NCBI RefSeq assembly: GCF_039778605.1
Contig: NZ_CP156060.1
Location: 1 to 64,000, forward strand
Reading direction: 5' to 3'
From: Flavobacterium sp. WV_118_3
GTDB lineage: Bacteria; Bacteroidota; Bacteroidia; Flavobacteriales; Flavobacteriaceae
Length of the DNA stretch: 64,000 nucleotides
Under the pieces are notes generated by a model. That model worked only from the letters and a program-made list of their open reading frames with translations, was not told where the DNA came from and made no database searches. The translations under genes were made by a program, and so were the position numbers. Below are positions 17,766 to 27,349 of this stretch, in pieces. Position 1 is the first letter of the stretch. The number at the start of each line of letters is the position of its first letter.

Positions 17766-18497
17766 TTATTTTTTTGACGCTGAATATATCGTTGCCGCTC
17801 CGAATGTCTGAGGAGCATGTTTCACATCTATAAACCCAACTTTTCGCAAAATATTGTTTAACGCTTCGCCATGTGGGAAAACGGAAGCCGATTCGGATAG
17901 GTAGGAATAGGCTACTTTATCTTTCGAAAACAGCTTTCCGATTAACGGTAAAATGTTTTTCGTGTAGAAGTAATAGCCCTGTTTAAAAGGGAAACGGGTG
18001 GGTACCGAAGTTTCCAGAATCACAAAAACACCACCTGGCTTTAATACTCGTAGAATTTCGGATAATCCTTTTTCCAGAGTTTCAAAATTTCGCACGCCAA
18101 AGGCAACGGTGATGGCGTCAAAATAATTATCGGAATAGGGAATATTTTCAGAATCGCCTAAAACCATTTCGATTTTGTTGCTAAGGTTGAGGTGTTCAAT
18201 TTTTTGTTTCCCCACTTCAAGCATTCCGGATGAAATATCCAATCCGATAATTTTAGTCGCACTGGTTTTGGTCATCAAAATAGCTAAATCACCGGTTCCG
18301 GTGGCAATATCCAAAACGGTTTGCGGCTTTTTGTCGGAAACAATTTTTAAAACCTTATTGCGCCATTTAATATCGATACCAAAAGAAATAACACGATTTA
18401 AATTGTCGTACTTCCCGGAAATCGTATCAAACATTTGGGTTACTTGTTCTTTTTTTCCGAGTTCGGAATCTTTATAAGGCGTGATGTTTTTTGACAT
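17766..18497 (-). CDS. ubiE: Demethylmenaquinone methyltransferase
   Basis: This 243-residue class I SAM methyltransferase shows VLDIATGTGDLAILM (motif I, about residues 60-74), NYFDAITVAFGVRNFE and LKPGGVFVILETS, all typical of UbiE/MenG. It methylates demethylmenaquinone in the last step of menaquinone synthesis. As Flavobacteriaceae use menaquinone, MenG activity is the likely role. It is followed directly by porT with a 1-bp gap. Confidence 0.93.
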   Translation of the reverse strand: MSKNITPYKDSELGKKEQVTQMFDTISGKYDNLNRVISFGIDIKWRNKVLKIVSDKKPQTVLDIATGTGDLAILMTKTSATKIIGLDISSGMLEVGKQKIEHLNLSNKIEMVLGDSENIPYSDNYFDAITVAFGVRNFETLEKGLSEILRVLKPGGVFVILETSVPTRFPFKQGYYFYTKNILPLIGKLFSKDKVAYSYLSESASVFPHGEALNNILRKVGFIDVKHAPQTFGAATIYSASKK

Positions 18498-18515
18498 TCT
18501 ATGAGAAATTTAGAG

Positions 18516-18523
18516 CAAAGATA
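18516..18523 (-). promoter_or_regulatory. Promoter -7 element for ubiE-porT
   Basis: The minus strand reads TATCTTTG, 18 bp before the ubiE ATG, implying a very short leader of roughly 10-13 nt. Confidence 0.5.
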
Positions 18524-18585
18524 ATAGAAAAGTGCCGTATTTGAAAAGAATCGTTTTGTTATAGACAATATTTGGTTAGATGAGG

Positions 18586-18603
18586 CTCACTAAATTTAGT
18601 GAG
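18586..18603. promoter_or_regulatory. Perfect 18-bp palindrome, candidate operator
   Basis: CTCACTAAATTTAGTGAG is identical on both strands, with no spacer. It lies in the divergent gap between ubiE and a small membrane protein gene, about 60 bp upstream of the ubiE -7 element. A dimeric regulator site is possible. No regulator gene is adjacent. Confidence 0.45.
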
Positions 18604-18680
18604 GCGAAAAATACAAAGATTTGGCGATTGTCTGGCGTTGTTATTATTGAGAAATTTACAGTGTATAAAAGAAATGAGCT

Positions 18681-18998
18681 ATGCTATCAAAATTATTTTT
18701 TTCGGAATTGAAATGGATGCTATTGGTACTGGTCGTCACATTGATTCTGGTAGAGAGTATCAACAGTGGGTTTAATTTTAATCCCACTGAATATGGGGTA
18801 CCGCAAACGTTCTTTGGGTTAAATTTGTTTTTGGAAATTTTAGTTTTTTTTGTCTTTAGTACTTTTGTGGTATTTGGTATTAAAGGCTTTTTTGAGATGT
18901 ATTCTCAGCGATTCGCCAATGTTATTATTTTTATCTCCGGATTATTGCTAACAGTGGCAATCTTTATTTTATGTTATCAGGTGCTTTCACTCGAATAA
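18681..18998 (+). CDS. Small membrane protein of unknown function
   Basis: This 105-residue protein has three hydrophobic stretches consistent with transmembrane helices: roughly residues 12-25 (WMLLVLVVTLILV), 48-67 (LFLEILVFFVFSTFVVFGI) and 81-101 (NVIIFISGLLLTVAIFILCY). A short hydrophilic segment (NSGFNFNPTEYGVPQTFFG) lies between the first two. I do not recognise a family. The gene has its own terminator and is divergent from ubiE. Confidence 0.6.
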   Translation: MLSKLFFSELKWMLLVLVVTLILVESINSGFNFNPTEYGVPQTFFGLNLFLEILVFFVFSTFVVFGIKGFFEMYSQRFANVIIFISGLLLTVAIFILCYQVLSLE

Positions 18999-19034
18999 AA
19001 CCGAATAACTTTTGATAGTGAGCTTATTTATAAA

Positions 19035-19067
19035 ACATCCTGATGGTAACATCGGGATGTTTTTTTT
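19035..19067 (+). terminator. Terminator of the small membrane protein gene
   Basis: Stem CATCCTGATG/CATCGGGATG (one G-U pair), loop GTAA, followed by a run of eight T. Confidence 0.85.
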
Positions 19068-19078
19068 ATGTAGTGTTG

Positions 19079-19567
19079 CTATTTTATTTTTGTAAACGTC
19101 TGAAAACTAAAATCAAACGCGTGTTTGTCGTCTTTTGGATGGAATTCGTCCGAAATCAGTTGCCATTCATGGGGATTGATTTCCGGGAAATAAGCATCCG
19201 CTTCCGGATTGGTATAAACACGGGTTAGTTCGATCGTATCGGCGATAGCCATAGATTGTTTGTAGATTTCTCCGCCACCGATAATAAAAATAGTTTCGTC
19301 TTGCGGACAGGCTTTAATCGCCTCTTCAAGGGAGTTAACACGGATGCAACCTTCCGGAACCGGATAATCCTGTTGGCGGGTAATGATCACATGCGTCCGG
19401 TTGGGCAATAGTTTCGGTAGACTTTCGAATGTCTTCCGACCCATAATAATATAATGCCCGGTTGTTAATGTTCGGAAACGTTTAAAATCATCCGGTAAAT
19501 GCCAAATCATCTGGTTGTTTATACCCAATGCATTGTTTTCTGCCGCCGCAGCGATAATCGTAATCAT
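19079..19567 (-). CDS. folA: Dihydrofolate reductase
   Basis: This 162-residue protein has the DHFR features NALGINNQMIWHLPDDFKRF (Trp and Asp of the active site, near residues 11-30), IIMGRKTFESLP and FIIGGGEIYKQSM. It reduces dihydrofolate to tetrahydrofolate using NADPH. It is the last gene of a minus-strand group with thyA, whose reaction makes the dihydrofolate that FolA recycles. Only 4 bp separate it from the preceding 2TM gene. Confidence 0.95.
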   Translation of the reverse strand: MITIIAAAAENNALGINNQMIWHLPDDFKRFRTLTTGHYIIMGRKTFESLPKLLPNRTHVIITRQQDYPVPEGCIRVNSLEEAIKACPQDETIFIIGGGEIYKQSMAIADTIELTRVYTNPEADAYFPEINPHEWQLISDEFHPKDDKHAFDFSFQTFTKIK

Positions 19568-19571
19568 GTTG

Positions 19572-19913
19572 TTATTGTGCTGTGTTGTTCTTTTTGTCGA
19601 TGTCTTTTTGAAGTTGCTCTATTTTACGTTCCTGTTGTAACATGAGTTTGTCAATCTGAGCGCGTTCCCATTTTTTATTCATAAAACTATCGGTAATAAA
19701 CACACGGATAAAATGCAGTACAAAAATAAAAAACCATATGGTGATCACCCATAAGTACCAGTCCATTTCCGGTTTAACATTCAATAGCTTATTGGCTATA
19801 ATACAGAATATGCTTCCCAGGAAAAACAGGACAAAATGAAAATAGAGACGCTTTTTTTGTTTTAAGCGTTGTCTGGCATATTCATACAGTTCGTGTTGGT
19901 TTATTTCCATCAT
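19572..19913 (-). CDS. 2TM domain-containing protein
   Basis: This 113-residue protein has two hydrophobic helices (LYFHFVLFFLGSIFCIIA near 23-40 and WYLWVITIWFFIFVLHFI near 52-69). They are followed by a charged, probably coiled-coil tail (LMLQQERKIEQLQKDIDKK). This matches the short 2TM domain proteins common in Flavobacteriaceae, function unknown. An alternative start is the second Met. It sits between thyA and folA, so it is transcribed with them. Confidence 0.75.
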   Translation of the reverse strand: MMEINQHELYEYARQRLKQKKRLYFHFVLFFLGSIFCIIANKLLNVKPEMDWYLWVITIWFFIFVLHFIRVFITDSFMNKKWERAQIDKLMLQQERKIEQLQKDIDKKNNTAQ

Positions 19914-19958
19914 AGAATTGTTTTTATGGAAATAAAGATAAGTAATTTCTTTTAAAAA

Positions 19959-20783
19959 TTAAACAGAAACACTGCCTTTAATAGCCGGATGCGGATCGTA
20001 ATCGGTTAAGGTAAAGTCTTCAAATGTAAAATCGAAAATATTTTTGACCTCCGGATTCAGGATCATTTTTGGTAACGAATGCGGTTCGCGCGTCAATTGT
20101 AATTGAACTTGTTCGATATGGTTGTTGTAAATGTGTACGTCTCCGAACGTGTGAATAAAATCACCCGGTGCTAAATCACATACCTGTGCAATCATCATCG
20201 TGAACAAAGCGTAAGAAGCGATGTTAAACGGGACGCCTAAGAATACGTCAGCACTGCGCTGGTATAATTGGCAGGATAATTTTCCGTCGGATACGTAAAA
20301 CTGGAAAAAAGCATGACAAGGAGGAAGTGCGGCTTTTCCGTTGGCTACATTGTCGGCAAACGATTTGGAGGTGTCGGGTAATACACTTGGATTCCACGCC
20401 GAAACCAACATACGTCGGCTGTTCGGATTGTTTTTCAGGGTATCGATTAGTTCGGTTATTTGATCAATTTCTTCGTCATTCCAGTTGCGCCACTGATGAC
20501 CATAAATTGGTCCTAAATCGCCATTTGCATCGGCCCATTCGTCCCAGATTTTTACGCCGTTTTCTTTTAAATAAGCAATGTTGGTGTCGCCTTTTAAAAA
20601 CCAAAGCAATTCGTGAACAATAGATTTTAGGTGTACTTTCTTTGTGGTTACCAATGGGAAACCTTCGCTTAGGTCAAAACGCATCTGATAACCGAAAACA
20701 CTTTTGGTTCCGGTTCCGGTTCGGTCACCTTTCTGACTTCCGTTGTCTAAAACGTGCTGTACTAAGTCTAAATATTGTCTCAT
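19959..20783 (-). CDS. thyA: Thymidylate synthase (ThyA type)
   Basis: This 274-residue protein has [11 protein letters not shown] (folate/phosphate contact, near residue 21), the nucleophile in [12 protein letters not shown] (Cys156), [22 protein letters not shown] and the C-terminal HIYNNHIEQ. It methylates dUMP to dTMP with methylene-tetrahydrofolate. It is grouped with folA downstream and lies 23 bp after the DUF151 gene. Confidence 0.96.
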   Translation of the reverse strand: MRQYLDLVQHVLDNGSQKGDRTGTGTKSVFGYQMRFDLSEGFPLVTTKKVHLKSIVHELLWFLKGDTNIAYLKENGVKIWDEWADANGDLGPIYGHQWRNWNDEEIDQITELIDTLKNNPNSRRMLVSAWNPSVLPDTSKSFADNVANGKAALPPCHAFFQFYVSDGKLSCQLYQRSADVFLGVPFNIASYALFTMMIAQVCDLAPGDFIHTFGDVHIYNNHIEQVQLQLTREPHSLPKMILNPEVKNIFDFTFEDFTLTDYDPHPAIKGSVSV

Positions 20784-20806
20784 GATGGGGTGGGCTATGC
20801 TTGGGA

Positions 20807-21436
20807 TTAGGATTCTTTTTTGGAAATTTCGTCGCGTATTTTGGCGGCCTTTTCATAATCTTCATTCTGAACGGCACTTTCCAGTAAATCGTATAATTCG
20901 GCAAGGCTGTATTGGAAATAGGTTTCTCCGGTAACGGTTTCATCATCGGTAAGACCAAATGTCTCCGGATTACTCAGAGGATCGTCGCCTTCTTCTTTTT
21001 TACTGTTCTCATCGATCGGGCTGACTTTTAAATAAATGCCGGCTTTGTCGAGGATGTTTTTATAGGTGAAAATAGGGGCGTTAAAACGAAGTGCCAAAGC
21101 GATGGCATCAGAAGTACGGGCATCGATAATTTCTTCAATACGGTCTCTCTCGCAAATAATGCTCGAAAAGAATACACCATCTACCAGTTTGTGGATGATG
21201 ACCTGTTTTACGACGATGTCGAAACGGTCGGCAAAATTTTTAAACAAATCATGGGTTAATGGTCGAGGGGGTTTGATCTCTTTTTCTAAAGCGATGGCGA
21301 TCGATTGGGCTTCAAAAGCACCAATTACGATGGGTAATTTTCGCTCACCGTCTACCTCGTTCAAAATTAAAGCGTACGCACCGTTTTGCGTCTGACTGTA
21401 TGAAATTCCTTTTATCGTTAATTTTACTAAGCTCAT
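20807..21436 (-). CDS. Bifunctional nuclease (DUF151) with C-terminal UVR motif
   Basis: This 209-residue protein has an N-terminal DUF151/BFN domain ([18 protein letters not shown], and [16 protein letters not shown]) and a C-terminal UvrB/UvrC-type motif ([23 protein letters not shown], residues about 181-203). DUF151 proteins have been reported to have RNase/DNase activity; the UVR motif usually mediates protein contacts. It is the first gene of the likely DUF151-thyA-2TM-folA unit. Its 5' leader holds a small hairpin (21465-21489). Confidence 0.88.
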   Translation of the reverse strand: MSLVKLTIKGISYSQTQNGAYALILNEVDGERKLPIVIGAFEAQSIAIALEKEIKPPRPLTHDLFKNFADRFDIVVKQVIIHKLVDGVFFSSIICERDRIEEIIDARTSDAIALALRFNAPIFTYKNILDKAGIYLKVSPIDENSKKEEGDDPLSNPETFGLTDDETVTGETYFQYSLAELYDLLESAVQNEDYEKAAKIRDEISKKES

Positions 21437-21573
21437 CTGGAGGTTGCTACATTATTCTTTTTGAACGGCAGTACTTTGGCTTTGCCGTCTTTTTACAATA
21501 CTTCGGGTTTAAAAGTCTCCGGGTGTCGTAAAAAGGTTTGCAAAGTAAACCTAAAATTTCCGCTTTTAAAAAT

Positions 21574-21630
21574 AAAAAAAAACGGGCTTACTAACAAAGA
21601 TACTAAATCTTTAGATTAGAAAGCCCGTTT
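21574..21630 (-). terminator. Terminator of the etfBA unit
   Basis: On the minus strand AAACGGGCTT and AAGCCCGTTT form the outer stem, with an inner ATCTAAAGAT hairpin between, followed by a T-run. It lies 19 bp after the etfA stop. Confidence 0.75.
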
Positions 21631-21648
21631 GGTACTGTTGTTTGAAAG

Positions 21649-22617
21649 TTAAGAATTGTGTGCTTTAAATTCTTTTAATTTCGCTACTAATTTTGGTACA
21701 ACATCGAATGCGTCACCTACTACTCCGTAATCGGCAACTTTAAAGAATGGTGCATCTGCATCCGGGTTGATTACTACTTTTACTTTTGAAGAGTTGATTC
21801 CGGCAATGTGCTGGATCGCTCCGGAAATACCGATTGCGATATATAGGTTGGCCGCTACCGGTTTTCCGGTTTGCCCTACGTGCTCGCTATGAGGTCTCCA
21901 TCCTAAATCGGATACCGGTTTTGAACAAGCTGTTGCAGCGCCTAAAACAGCCGCTAGATCTTCGATCATGCCCCAGTTTTCTGGTCCTTTTAAACCACGT
22001 CCTGCAGAAACTACAATCTCAGCATCGGCAATGGTTACTTTTCCGGTTACTTTTTCTACGTTTTCAACTTTGATGGAGAAATCCGCATCGTTTAATGATG
22101 GTGCGAAATCTTCTTCTGTCGCTGATGAAGCCGATTCTACCAATCCGTATGAGTTTTTCGCTAATCCGATTACTTTTACATCGGTAGTAACTTCTGTAAC
22201 ATTGAAGGCTTTGTTAGAGAATGCATTTCTTTTTACAATGAAAGGAGAAGTGCTTTCTGGTAACGCTACCACATTGGATGCGTATCCGGCATTTAAACCT
22301 ACGGCTACCAATGGTGCTAAATATAAACTGTCGGTAGTCGATGATAAAACCACTACTTTCGTTCCTTCTTTTTGTGCGGCTTGTTTGATCACATCAGCAT
22401 AAGCCTTTGCGTTAAACGCAGCCAGTTTATCGTTGTTTACTTTTAATACTTTGTCTACTCCGTATTTGGAAAGGGCGCTAACATCGCTCGCGTTTACCGT
22501 TACAGCGGTAACAGTTGTTCCCATTTTCTCGGCAACTTTCTTAGCATAAGAAGCCAACTCGAAAGCTACTTTTTTAAATTTTCCTTCTGCTGATTCAGCA
22601 TATATTAAAATTGACAT
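21649..22617 (-). CDS. etfA: Electron transfer flavoprotein alpha subunit
   Basis: This 322-residue protein has the ETF alpha C-terminal FAD domain: [53 protein letters not shown] and [19 protein letters not shown], each in the usual order (read as segments near 205, 250 and 285). With EtfB it carries electrons from acyl-CoA and other dehydrogenases to the quinone pool. It follows etfB after 33 bp. Confidence 0.95.
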   Translation of the reverse strand: MSILIYAESAEGKFKKVAFELASYAKKVAEKMGTTVTAVTVNASDVSALSKYGVDKVLKVNNDKLAAFNAKAYADVIKQAAQKEGTKVVVLSSTTDSLYLAPLVAVGLNAGYASNVVALPESTSPFIVKRNAFSNKAFNVTEVTTDVKVIGLAKNSYGLVESASSATEEDFAPSLNDADFSIKVENVEKVTGKVTIADAEIVVSAGRGLKGPENWGMIEDLAAVLGAATACSKPVSDLGWRPHSEHVGQTGKPVAANLYIAIGISGAIQHIAGINSSKVKVVINPDADAPFFKVADYGVVGDAFDVVPKLVAKLKEFKAHNS

Positions 22618-22650
22618 GATTTTCGTTGTTTAAAATTAAAAGATGAAAAA

Positions 22651-23397
22651 TTAGATAACTTTTGCTTCGTTATGTAAAAGGTTAATCAGTTCGTCCAGAT
22701 TATCCGGACTTACTAATTTTACAGCTGTTTTCGGAGCTGGTTTTTCGAATTTTACAGCTTTTGTGTTATTCTCTGCTGCAACGGGCTCTAAAATTGTCAA
22801 CGCTTTTGTACGAGCCGTCATAATTCCTCTCATGTTCGGAATACGTAGGTCTTTCTCTTCAACGATACCTTTTTGTCCTCCTACTACTAAAGGAAGGCTG
22901 GCGCTAAGGGTTTCTTTTCCTCCGTCGATTTCACGTACCGCTTTTACGCTGGTTCCGTTTACTTCAATACCGATGCAAGAGTTGATAAAATCTGATCCGG
23001 TTAAGGCAGCCAACATTCCAGGTACCATTCCACCGTTGTAGTCTAATGATTCTTTTCCGGCAATTACCAAGTCGTAGTTTCCGTTTTTAACCACTTCAGC
23101 CAATTGTTTTGCTACGAAGAAACCATCGGTAGGAACTGCGTTCACACGAATAGCTTCATCGGCACCAATAGCTAATGCTTTACGTAAGGTCGCTTCTGCA
23201 TCAGGTCCGCCAACATTCACCACCGTTACATTTGCTCCTTGTTGCTCTTTAAACCAAATGGCTCTGGTTAAACCAAATTCATCATTCGGATTAATTACGA
23301 ATTGTACACCGTTTGTGTCAAATTCTGAATCGCCATTAACAAAGTTAATTTTTGAAGTAGTATCAGGCACATGACTGATGCAAACTAATATTTTCAT
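22651..23397 (-). CDS. etfB: Electron transfer flavoprotein beta subunit
   Basis: This 248-residue protein begins MKILVCISHVPDTTSKINF and carries NPNDEFGLTRAIWFKE, the AMP-binding GKESLDYNGGMVPGMLA and the ETF beta C-terminal anti-loop region. It pairs with EtfA, encoded next on the same strand, to make the soluble flavoprotein that accepts electrons from acyl-CoA dehydrogenases. It is the first gene of the pair and divergent from pdhB. Confidence 0.95.
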   Translation of the reverse strand: MKILVCISHVPDTTSKINFVNGDSEFDTNGVQFVINPNDEFGLTRAIWFKEQQGANVTVVNVGGPDAEATLRKALAIGADEAIRVNAVPTDGFFVAKQLAEVVKNGNYDLVIAGKESLDYNGGMVPGMLAALTGSDFINSCIGIEVNGTSVKAVREIDGGKETLSASLPLVVGGQKGIVEEKDLRIPNMRGIMTARTKALTILEPVAAENNTKAVKFEKPAPKTAVKLVSPDNLDELINLLHNEAKVI

Positions 23398-23635
23398 TTT
23401 AATTAAAGTTAAAGTTGATTAATTTTTGAGCAACGAAAGTAGTGATTTTATTTCAATAAAATGCTATGCATGCATAATAAATACCTTTTTTTCAACGAAC
23501 TAAAGGATAAATTCTTAATAATTTTAAAAAGGTTCTGAAAAGAAAAGCTTTTTTGCGAAATCAAAACTTTTTTGTCTTTATAACAAGAGAATGTTATAAT
23601 TGTCGGTGAAACGCGGCTAAGTGATTTAAAATTTT

Positions 23636-23643
23636 TACTTTTG
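23636..23643 (+). promoter_or_regulatory. Promoter -7 element for pdhB
   Basis: TACTTTTG matches TAnnTTTG, 31 bp before the pdhB ATG. No TTG is seen at the expected -33 distance. The rest of the 277-bp divergent gap holds no other feature I can support. Confidence 0.5.
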
Positions 23644-23674
23644 CCAATTGAATAAACAAGGAAAATCAAAATAA

Positions 23675-24652
23675 ATGAGAACGATACAGTTTAGAGAAGC
23701 GATTTGTGAAGCGATGAGCGAAGAAATGCGTCGCGACGAATCGATATATTTAATGGGTGAAGAGGTAGCCGAATATAACGGGGCCTATAAAGCTTCCAAA
23801 GGAATGCTGGATGAATTTGGTCCGAAACGAGTTATCGATACGCCTATCGCCGAACTAGGTTTTGCCGGAATCGCGGTAGGTTCTGCCATGAATGGTAACC
23901 GCCCGATTGTGGAATTCATGACGTTTAACTTTTCATTGGTGGGAATTGATCAAATCATCAACAATGCGGCAAAAATGCGCCAGATGTCTGCCGGACAATT
24001 CTCAATGCCTATCGTATTCCGTGGTCCTACAGCTTCTGCCGGTCAATTGGCAGCAACGCACTCGCAGGCTTTCGAAAACTGGTTTGCCAATACGCCAGGA
24101 TTAAAAGTAGTGGTGCCTTCCAATCCATACGATGCTAAAGGGTTGTTAAAATCGGCAATCCGCGATAACGATCCGGTAATCTTTATGGAATCCGAACAAA
24201 TGTACGGTGATAAAGGTGAGGTGCCGGAAGGAGAATATACTATTCCATTGGGAGTGGCCGAAATTAAACGCGAAGGAACCGACGTGACAATTGTTTCATT
24301 TGGTAAAATTATCAAAGAAGCCTATATCGCTGCTGATGAATTGGCTAAAGAAGGTATCTCTTGTGAAATCATCGATTTAAGAACTGTTCGTCCGATGGAT
24401 TACGAATCGATCCTGAAATCGGTTAAAAAAACCAACCGTTTGGTGGTGTTGGAAGAAGCATGGCCGTTTGGTAGTGTGGCTTCGGAAATTACCTATATGG
24501 TTCAGGAAAAAGCATTCGATTACCTGGATGCTCCTATTCAGAGAATTACTACAGCCGATACACCGGCACCGTATTCTCCTGTGCTTTTAAAAGAATGGTT
24601 GCCTAATGCTACTGATGTTGTAAAAGCAGTGAAGAAAGTTACCTATAAATAA
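23675..24652 (+). CDS. pdhB: Pyruvate dehydrogenase E1 component, beta subunit
   Basis: This 325-residue protein is a complete transketolase-like E1 beta: MGEEVAEYNGAYKASKGM, RVIDTPIAELGFAGIAVGSAMNG, and the C-terminal transketolase domain (DLRTVRPMDYESI, VVLEEAWPFGSVASEI). With E1 alpha it decarboxylates pyruvate and passes acetyl to the lipoyl domains of E2. The alpha subunit and E2 are not next to it here. The gene has its own promoter and terminator. A branched-chain 2-oxoacid E1 beta is a less likely alternative. Confidence 0.9.
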   Translation: MRTIQFREAICEAMSEEMRRDESIYLMGEEVAEYNGAYKASKGMLDEFGPKRVIDTPIAELGFAGIAVGSAMNGNRPIVEFMTFNFSLVGIDQIINNAAKMRQMSAGQFSMPIVFRGPTASAGQLAATHSQAFENWFANTPGLKVVVPSNPYDAKGLLKSAIRDNDPVIFMESEQMYGDKGEVPEGEYTIPLGVAEIKREGTDVTIVSFGKIIKEAYIAADELAKEGISCEIIDLRTVRPMDYESILKSVKKTNRLVVLEEAWPFGSVASEITYMVQEKAFDYLDAPIQRITTADTPAPYSPVLLKEWLPNATDVVKAVKKVTYK

Positions 24653-24670
24653 GAAAATATAATTTATATT

Positions 24671-24709
24671 TGAAGCTTCATCTGTAAAAACAGATGAAGC
24701 TTTTTTTTT
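24671..24709 (+). terminator. Terminator after pdhB
   Basis: Stem AGCTTCATCTG/CAGATGAAGCT with loop taaaaa and nine T. It ends only 4 bp before the ATG of the next gene, so that gene's transcription must read through it or start within it. Confidence 0.85.
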
Positions 24710-24713
24710 GCTT

Positions 24714-27227
24714 ATGAGGAAATTATCTTACGCACTATATTTAATTTTTATCTTTTCCATTGGATTACAGGCACAGACCAAGGTGACCGGTACCGTTTAT
24801 GACGAAATGAACGAACCAATGCCGTTTGCAAGTGTCTATTTTAAAGGAACTACAATTGGTGTTACAACCAACGAAAATGGAAAGTTTACTTTATCCTCGG
24901 ATACCACCCAAAAAGTGTTGGTGGTCTCTTTTGTAGGGTATAATAACCAGGAAGTTGTCCTGAAAAACGAAGTAACCGAAAACGTAAAAGTCAAACTAAC
25001 GATAGGGCAGGAGTTACAGGAAGTAGTCATTGTGAACAAACCTAAAAAACACTTGTCCAAAAAGGAAAACCCGGCCTATCGAATTCTACAGGGGATCTGG
25101 GCGAATAAAAAGAAAAATGGTGTCAAACTGGCGAAGGCTTACGATTACGAGCGTTATTCTTCCATTAGTCTTGGTTTGAGTAATCTCGATAGTGTTTTCT
25201 TGCGTAAGATTGTCGGAAATGGTTACGATTCTGTTGCGGCTATCGTAAAAGAAGAACGCCGTCAGAATAAATTTGTCGTACCGGTATACATGAAAGAAAC
25301 CAACGAGCATGTATACGGGAACAATCAGCTGGATAAGGAGCGAATCGATATGGAAGCCGAAAGAAGTACCGGGCTGAATCAGCGTGGATTTATCTTCGAC
25401 CGGATCAGTAATACTTTTACAACGATTGATGTATATGAAGACGATATTGTGATTCTGAACAAAGCGTTTGTGAGCCCGATTTCTACCCGGGGTTATGGCG
25501 TTTACGAATACCTGTTAAAAGATAGTATCGTCGAAGGCGGAAAAAAAACATACCATATTTATTTCTTCCCAAGAGAATCGGCCGATCTGGTTTTTGAAGG
25601 AAGTTTTAAAGTAACCGATAAAAACTTTGCATTGACCGAAATTTCAATGCGGACGAATAAAAATATTAACCTGAGTCTGGTGCGAAATCTGTATTTCGAA
25701 AAGTATTTCGAAACGGTTAATGATACGATGTATTTACCTACCCGGGATTATTATGAAGGCGATTTTACGTTGTTTACAAAAAACGACGATGAAAAAGGAT
25801 TCTATGTCAAAAAGAATCTCGTTTATAGTGATTATGTTCTCAATCAGCCAAAAGACGATGCGTTCTACGACGGTAAGATTGTTCAGACCAGAGGTGATCA
25901 GTTTGATAAAGAAGATCAATACTGGAAATCGCTTCGGGCTTCCGAACTTAAAACCGAAGAAACACGTAAGGTAATCCAGGATTTGAAATCGAATAGAAAA
26001 GTGCGAAGTGTTACCGATATTATCACGGTATTGTCGTCGGGCTATATGGGCTTGTTCGATGGTGTTCAGGTTGGGTTTTTATGGCAGTTGCTTTCCAATA
26101 ACAATGTGGAAGGGCTACGGATAAGAGCCGGTTTGCGAACCTATAAATCCGATAATGACCGCTTCCGTGCGATGGTATATGGCGCCTACGGAACCAAAGA
26201 TAAAAAGTTTAAATACGGTGCAGAAGCCAAATACCTGTTGAGTTTTAAACCGCGTATCGTAGTGGGGGCTTCCCATCTCGACGATAACCTGCAATTGGGC
26301 GGTAAACTAATTGAAACCGACGAATTATTGCCGAAAAACCTGAATACCAATGTCATCATCGGACGTGGAGAAAATTACTTCCTGTCACGGGTAAAACGAA
26401 CTTCGGTTAATTTTGATTTCGCATTTAGTAATAATCTGCATCTGAATGTTTCTTCTGTTCATCAACAGATCAAAGCGGCCGATCCGACACATTTTTCCAT
26501 CGACTATGCCGATCCGCTTACCGGACAAAACGTAAGTGCGCTAACCGATTATACCAGTAATATTTCGTTAATCTTTACACCGGGACGTTATGTCTATGGT
26601 TTTGGAGTCGATCAGAAATTTGGAACGACCTTATACCCTACGATTATTTTAAAATACATTCGCGGAAACAAAGGCGTTTTCGGTGGTGATTTTGACTATA
26701 ACAAAATTCAGATGTCGGTTAACAAACCGATATTCCTGAGTAATTTCGGAACCTTAAAAACCAATGTGGAGTTCGGAAAAGTATTCGAAGCGGTTCCATT
26801 ACCTTTGCTAAACCCGGTTACTGCCGATCAGACGTTTTCCGTAGTGCCGAATTCGTTCTCCTTATTAAACTATTACGATTTTGTGACCGATACCTATCTG
26901 ACCGCTCATTTTGAACATCATTTTAACGGGCTTATCATGAACCGTATTCCGTTGCTCAAAAAACTAAAATGGAGAAGTTTGATTTTTTACCGATTTGCCT
27001 ACGGTAGCATCTCTCAGAAAAATATCGATATGAACCGCTCGTTTATTGCCTATCAGGCACCGTCGGATAAAGTATATAGCGAATATGGATTCGGATTCGA
27101 AAATATCGGTTACGGAAACTTCCGGCCATTCCGGGTGGACTTTATCTGGAGAAACGATTTTACCGCTGTTAATGGAAAACAATCACCGGGCTTTGGTGTG
27201 CGTTTCGGCTTTATCCCGGAATTCTAG
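24714..27227 (+). CDS. DUF5686 and carboxypeptidase-like regulatory domain outer-membrane protein
   Basis: I start this at ATG 24714 (837 residues), because the TTG six bases earlier lies in the terminator U-tract. A signal peptide (MRKLSYALYLIFIFSIGLQAQ) is followed by a carboxypeptidase-regulatory-like Ig fold (VTGTVYDEMNEPMPFASVYF ... FVGYNNQEVVLKN, residues about 23-100), then a long DUF5686 region that ends as a predicted beta-barrel (PGFGVRFGFIPEF). Such proteins are common in Bacteroidota and their function is unknown; they resemble TonB-dependent receptors without a plug. No operon partner is visible. Confidence 0.82.
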   Translation: MRKLSYALYLIFIFSIGLQAQTKVTGTVYDEMNEPMPFASVYFKGTTIGVTTNENGKFTLSSDTTQKVLVVSFVGYNNQEVVLKNEVTENVKVKLTIGQELQEVVIVNKPKKHLSKKENPAYRILQGIWANKKKNGVKLAKAYDYERYSSISLGLSNLDSVFLRKIVGNGYDSVAAIVKEERRQNKFVVPVYMKETNEHVYGNNQLDKERIDMEAERSTGLNQRGFIFDRISNTFTTIDVYEDDIVILNKAFVSPISTRGYGVYEYLLKDSIVEGGKKTYHIYFFPRESADLVFEGSFKVTDKNFALTEISMRTNKNINLSLVRNLYFEKYFETVNDTMYLPTRDYYEGDFTLFTKNDDEKGFYVKKNLVYSDYVLNQPKDDAFYDGKIVQTRGDQFDKEDQYWKSLRASELKTEETRKVIQDLKSNRKVRSVTDIITVLSSGYMGLFDGVQVGFLWQLLSNNNVEGLRIRAGLRTYKSDNDRFRAMVYGAYGTKDKKFKYGAEAKYLLSFKPRIVVGASHLDDNLQLGGKLIETDELLPKNLNTNVIIGRGENYFLSRVKRTSVNFDFAFSNNLHLNVSSVHQQIKAADPTHFSIDYADPLTGQNVSALTDYTSNISLIFTPGRYVYGFGVDQKFGTTLYPTIILKYIRGNKGVFGGDFDYNKIQMSVNKPIFLSNFGTLKTNVEFGKVFEAVPLPLLNPVTADQTFSVVPNSFSLLNYYDFVTDTYLTAHFEHHFNGLIMNRIPLLKKLKWRSLIFYRFAYGSISQKNIDMNRSFIAYQAPSDKVYSEYGFGFENIGYGNFRPFRVDFIWRNDFTAVNGKQSPGFGVRFGFIPEF

Positions 27228-27287
27228 CAGTATTGTAAGAATTTAAGCTAAAGCATATCAAAAGCAATGCATTAAATGGAATTAAAC

Positions 27288-27317
27288 TTGTGAAAAATCA
27301 ATTTTATTATACCTTTG
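27288..27317 (+). promoter_or_regulatory. Promoter for ppa
   Basis: TTG at 27288-27290 and TACCTTTG at 27310-27317, separated by 19 bp: a full match to the Bacteroidota housekeeping promoter. Confidence 0.75.
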
Positions 27318-27349
27318 CAGTCGCTTAATTTAGAACAAAAAGTATAAAA

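Noticed and set aside
17765..17818. Longer porT start at 17818 adding 18 residues
   Set aside because: It would overlap ubiE and put basic residues before a good signal peptide; the ATG at 17764 gives a clean signal and a 1-bp gap.
21463..21491. Plus-strand terminator-like hairpin (ACGGCA/TGCCGT with T-run)
   Set aside because: No plus-strand gene precedes it. On the minus strand it is a plain stem in the DUF151 leader; a function could not be supported.
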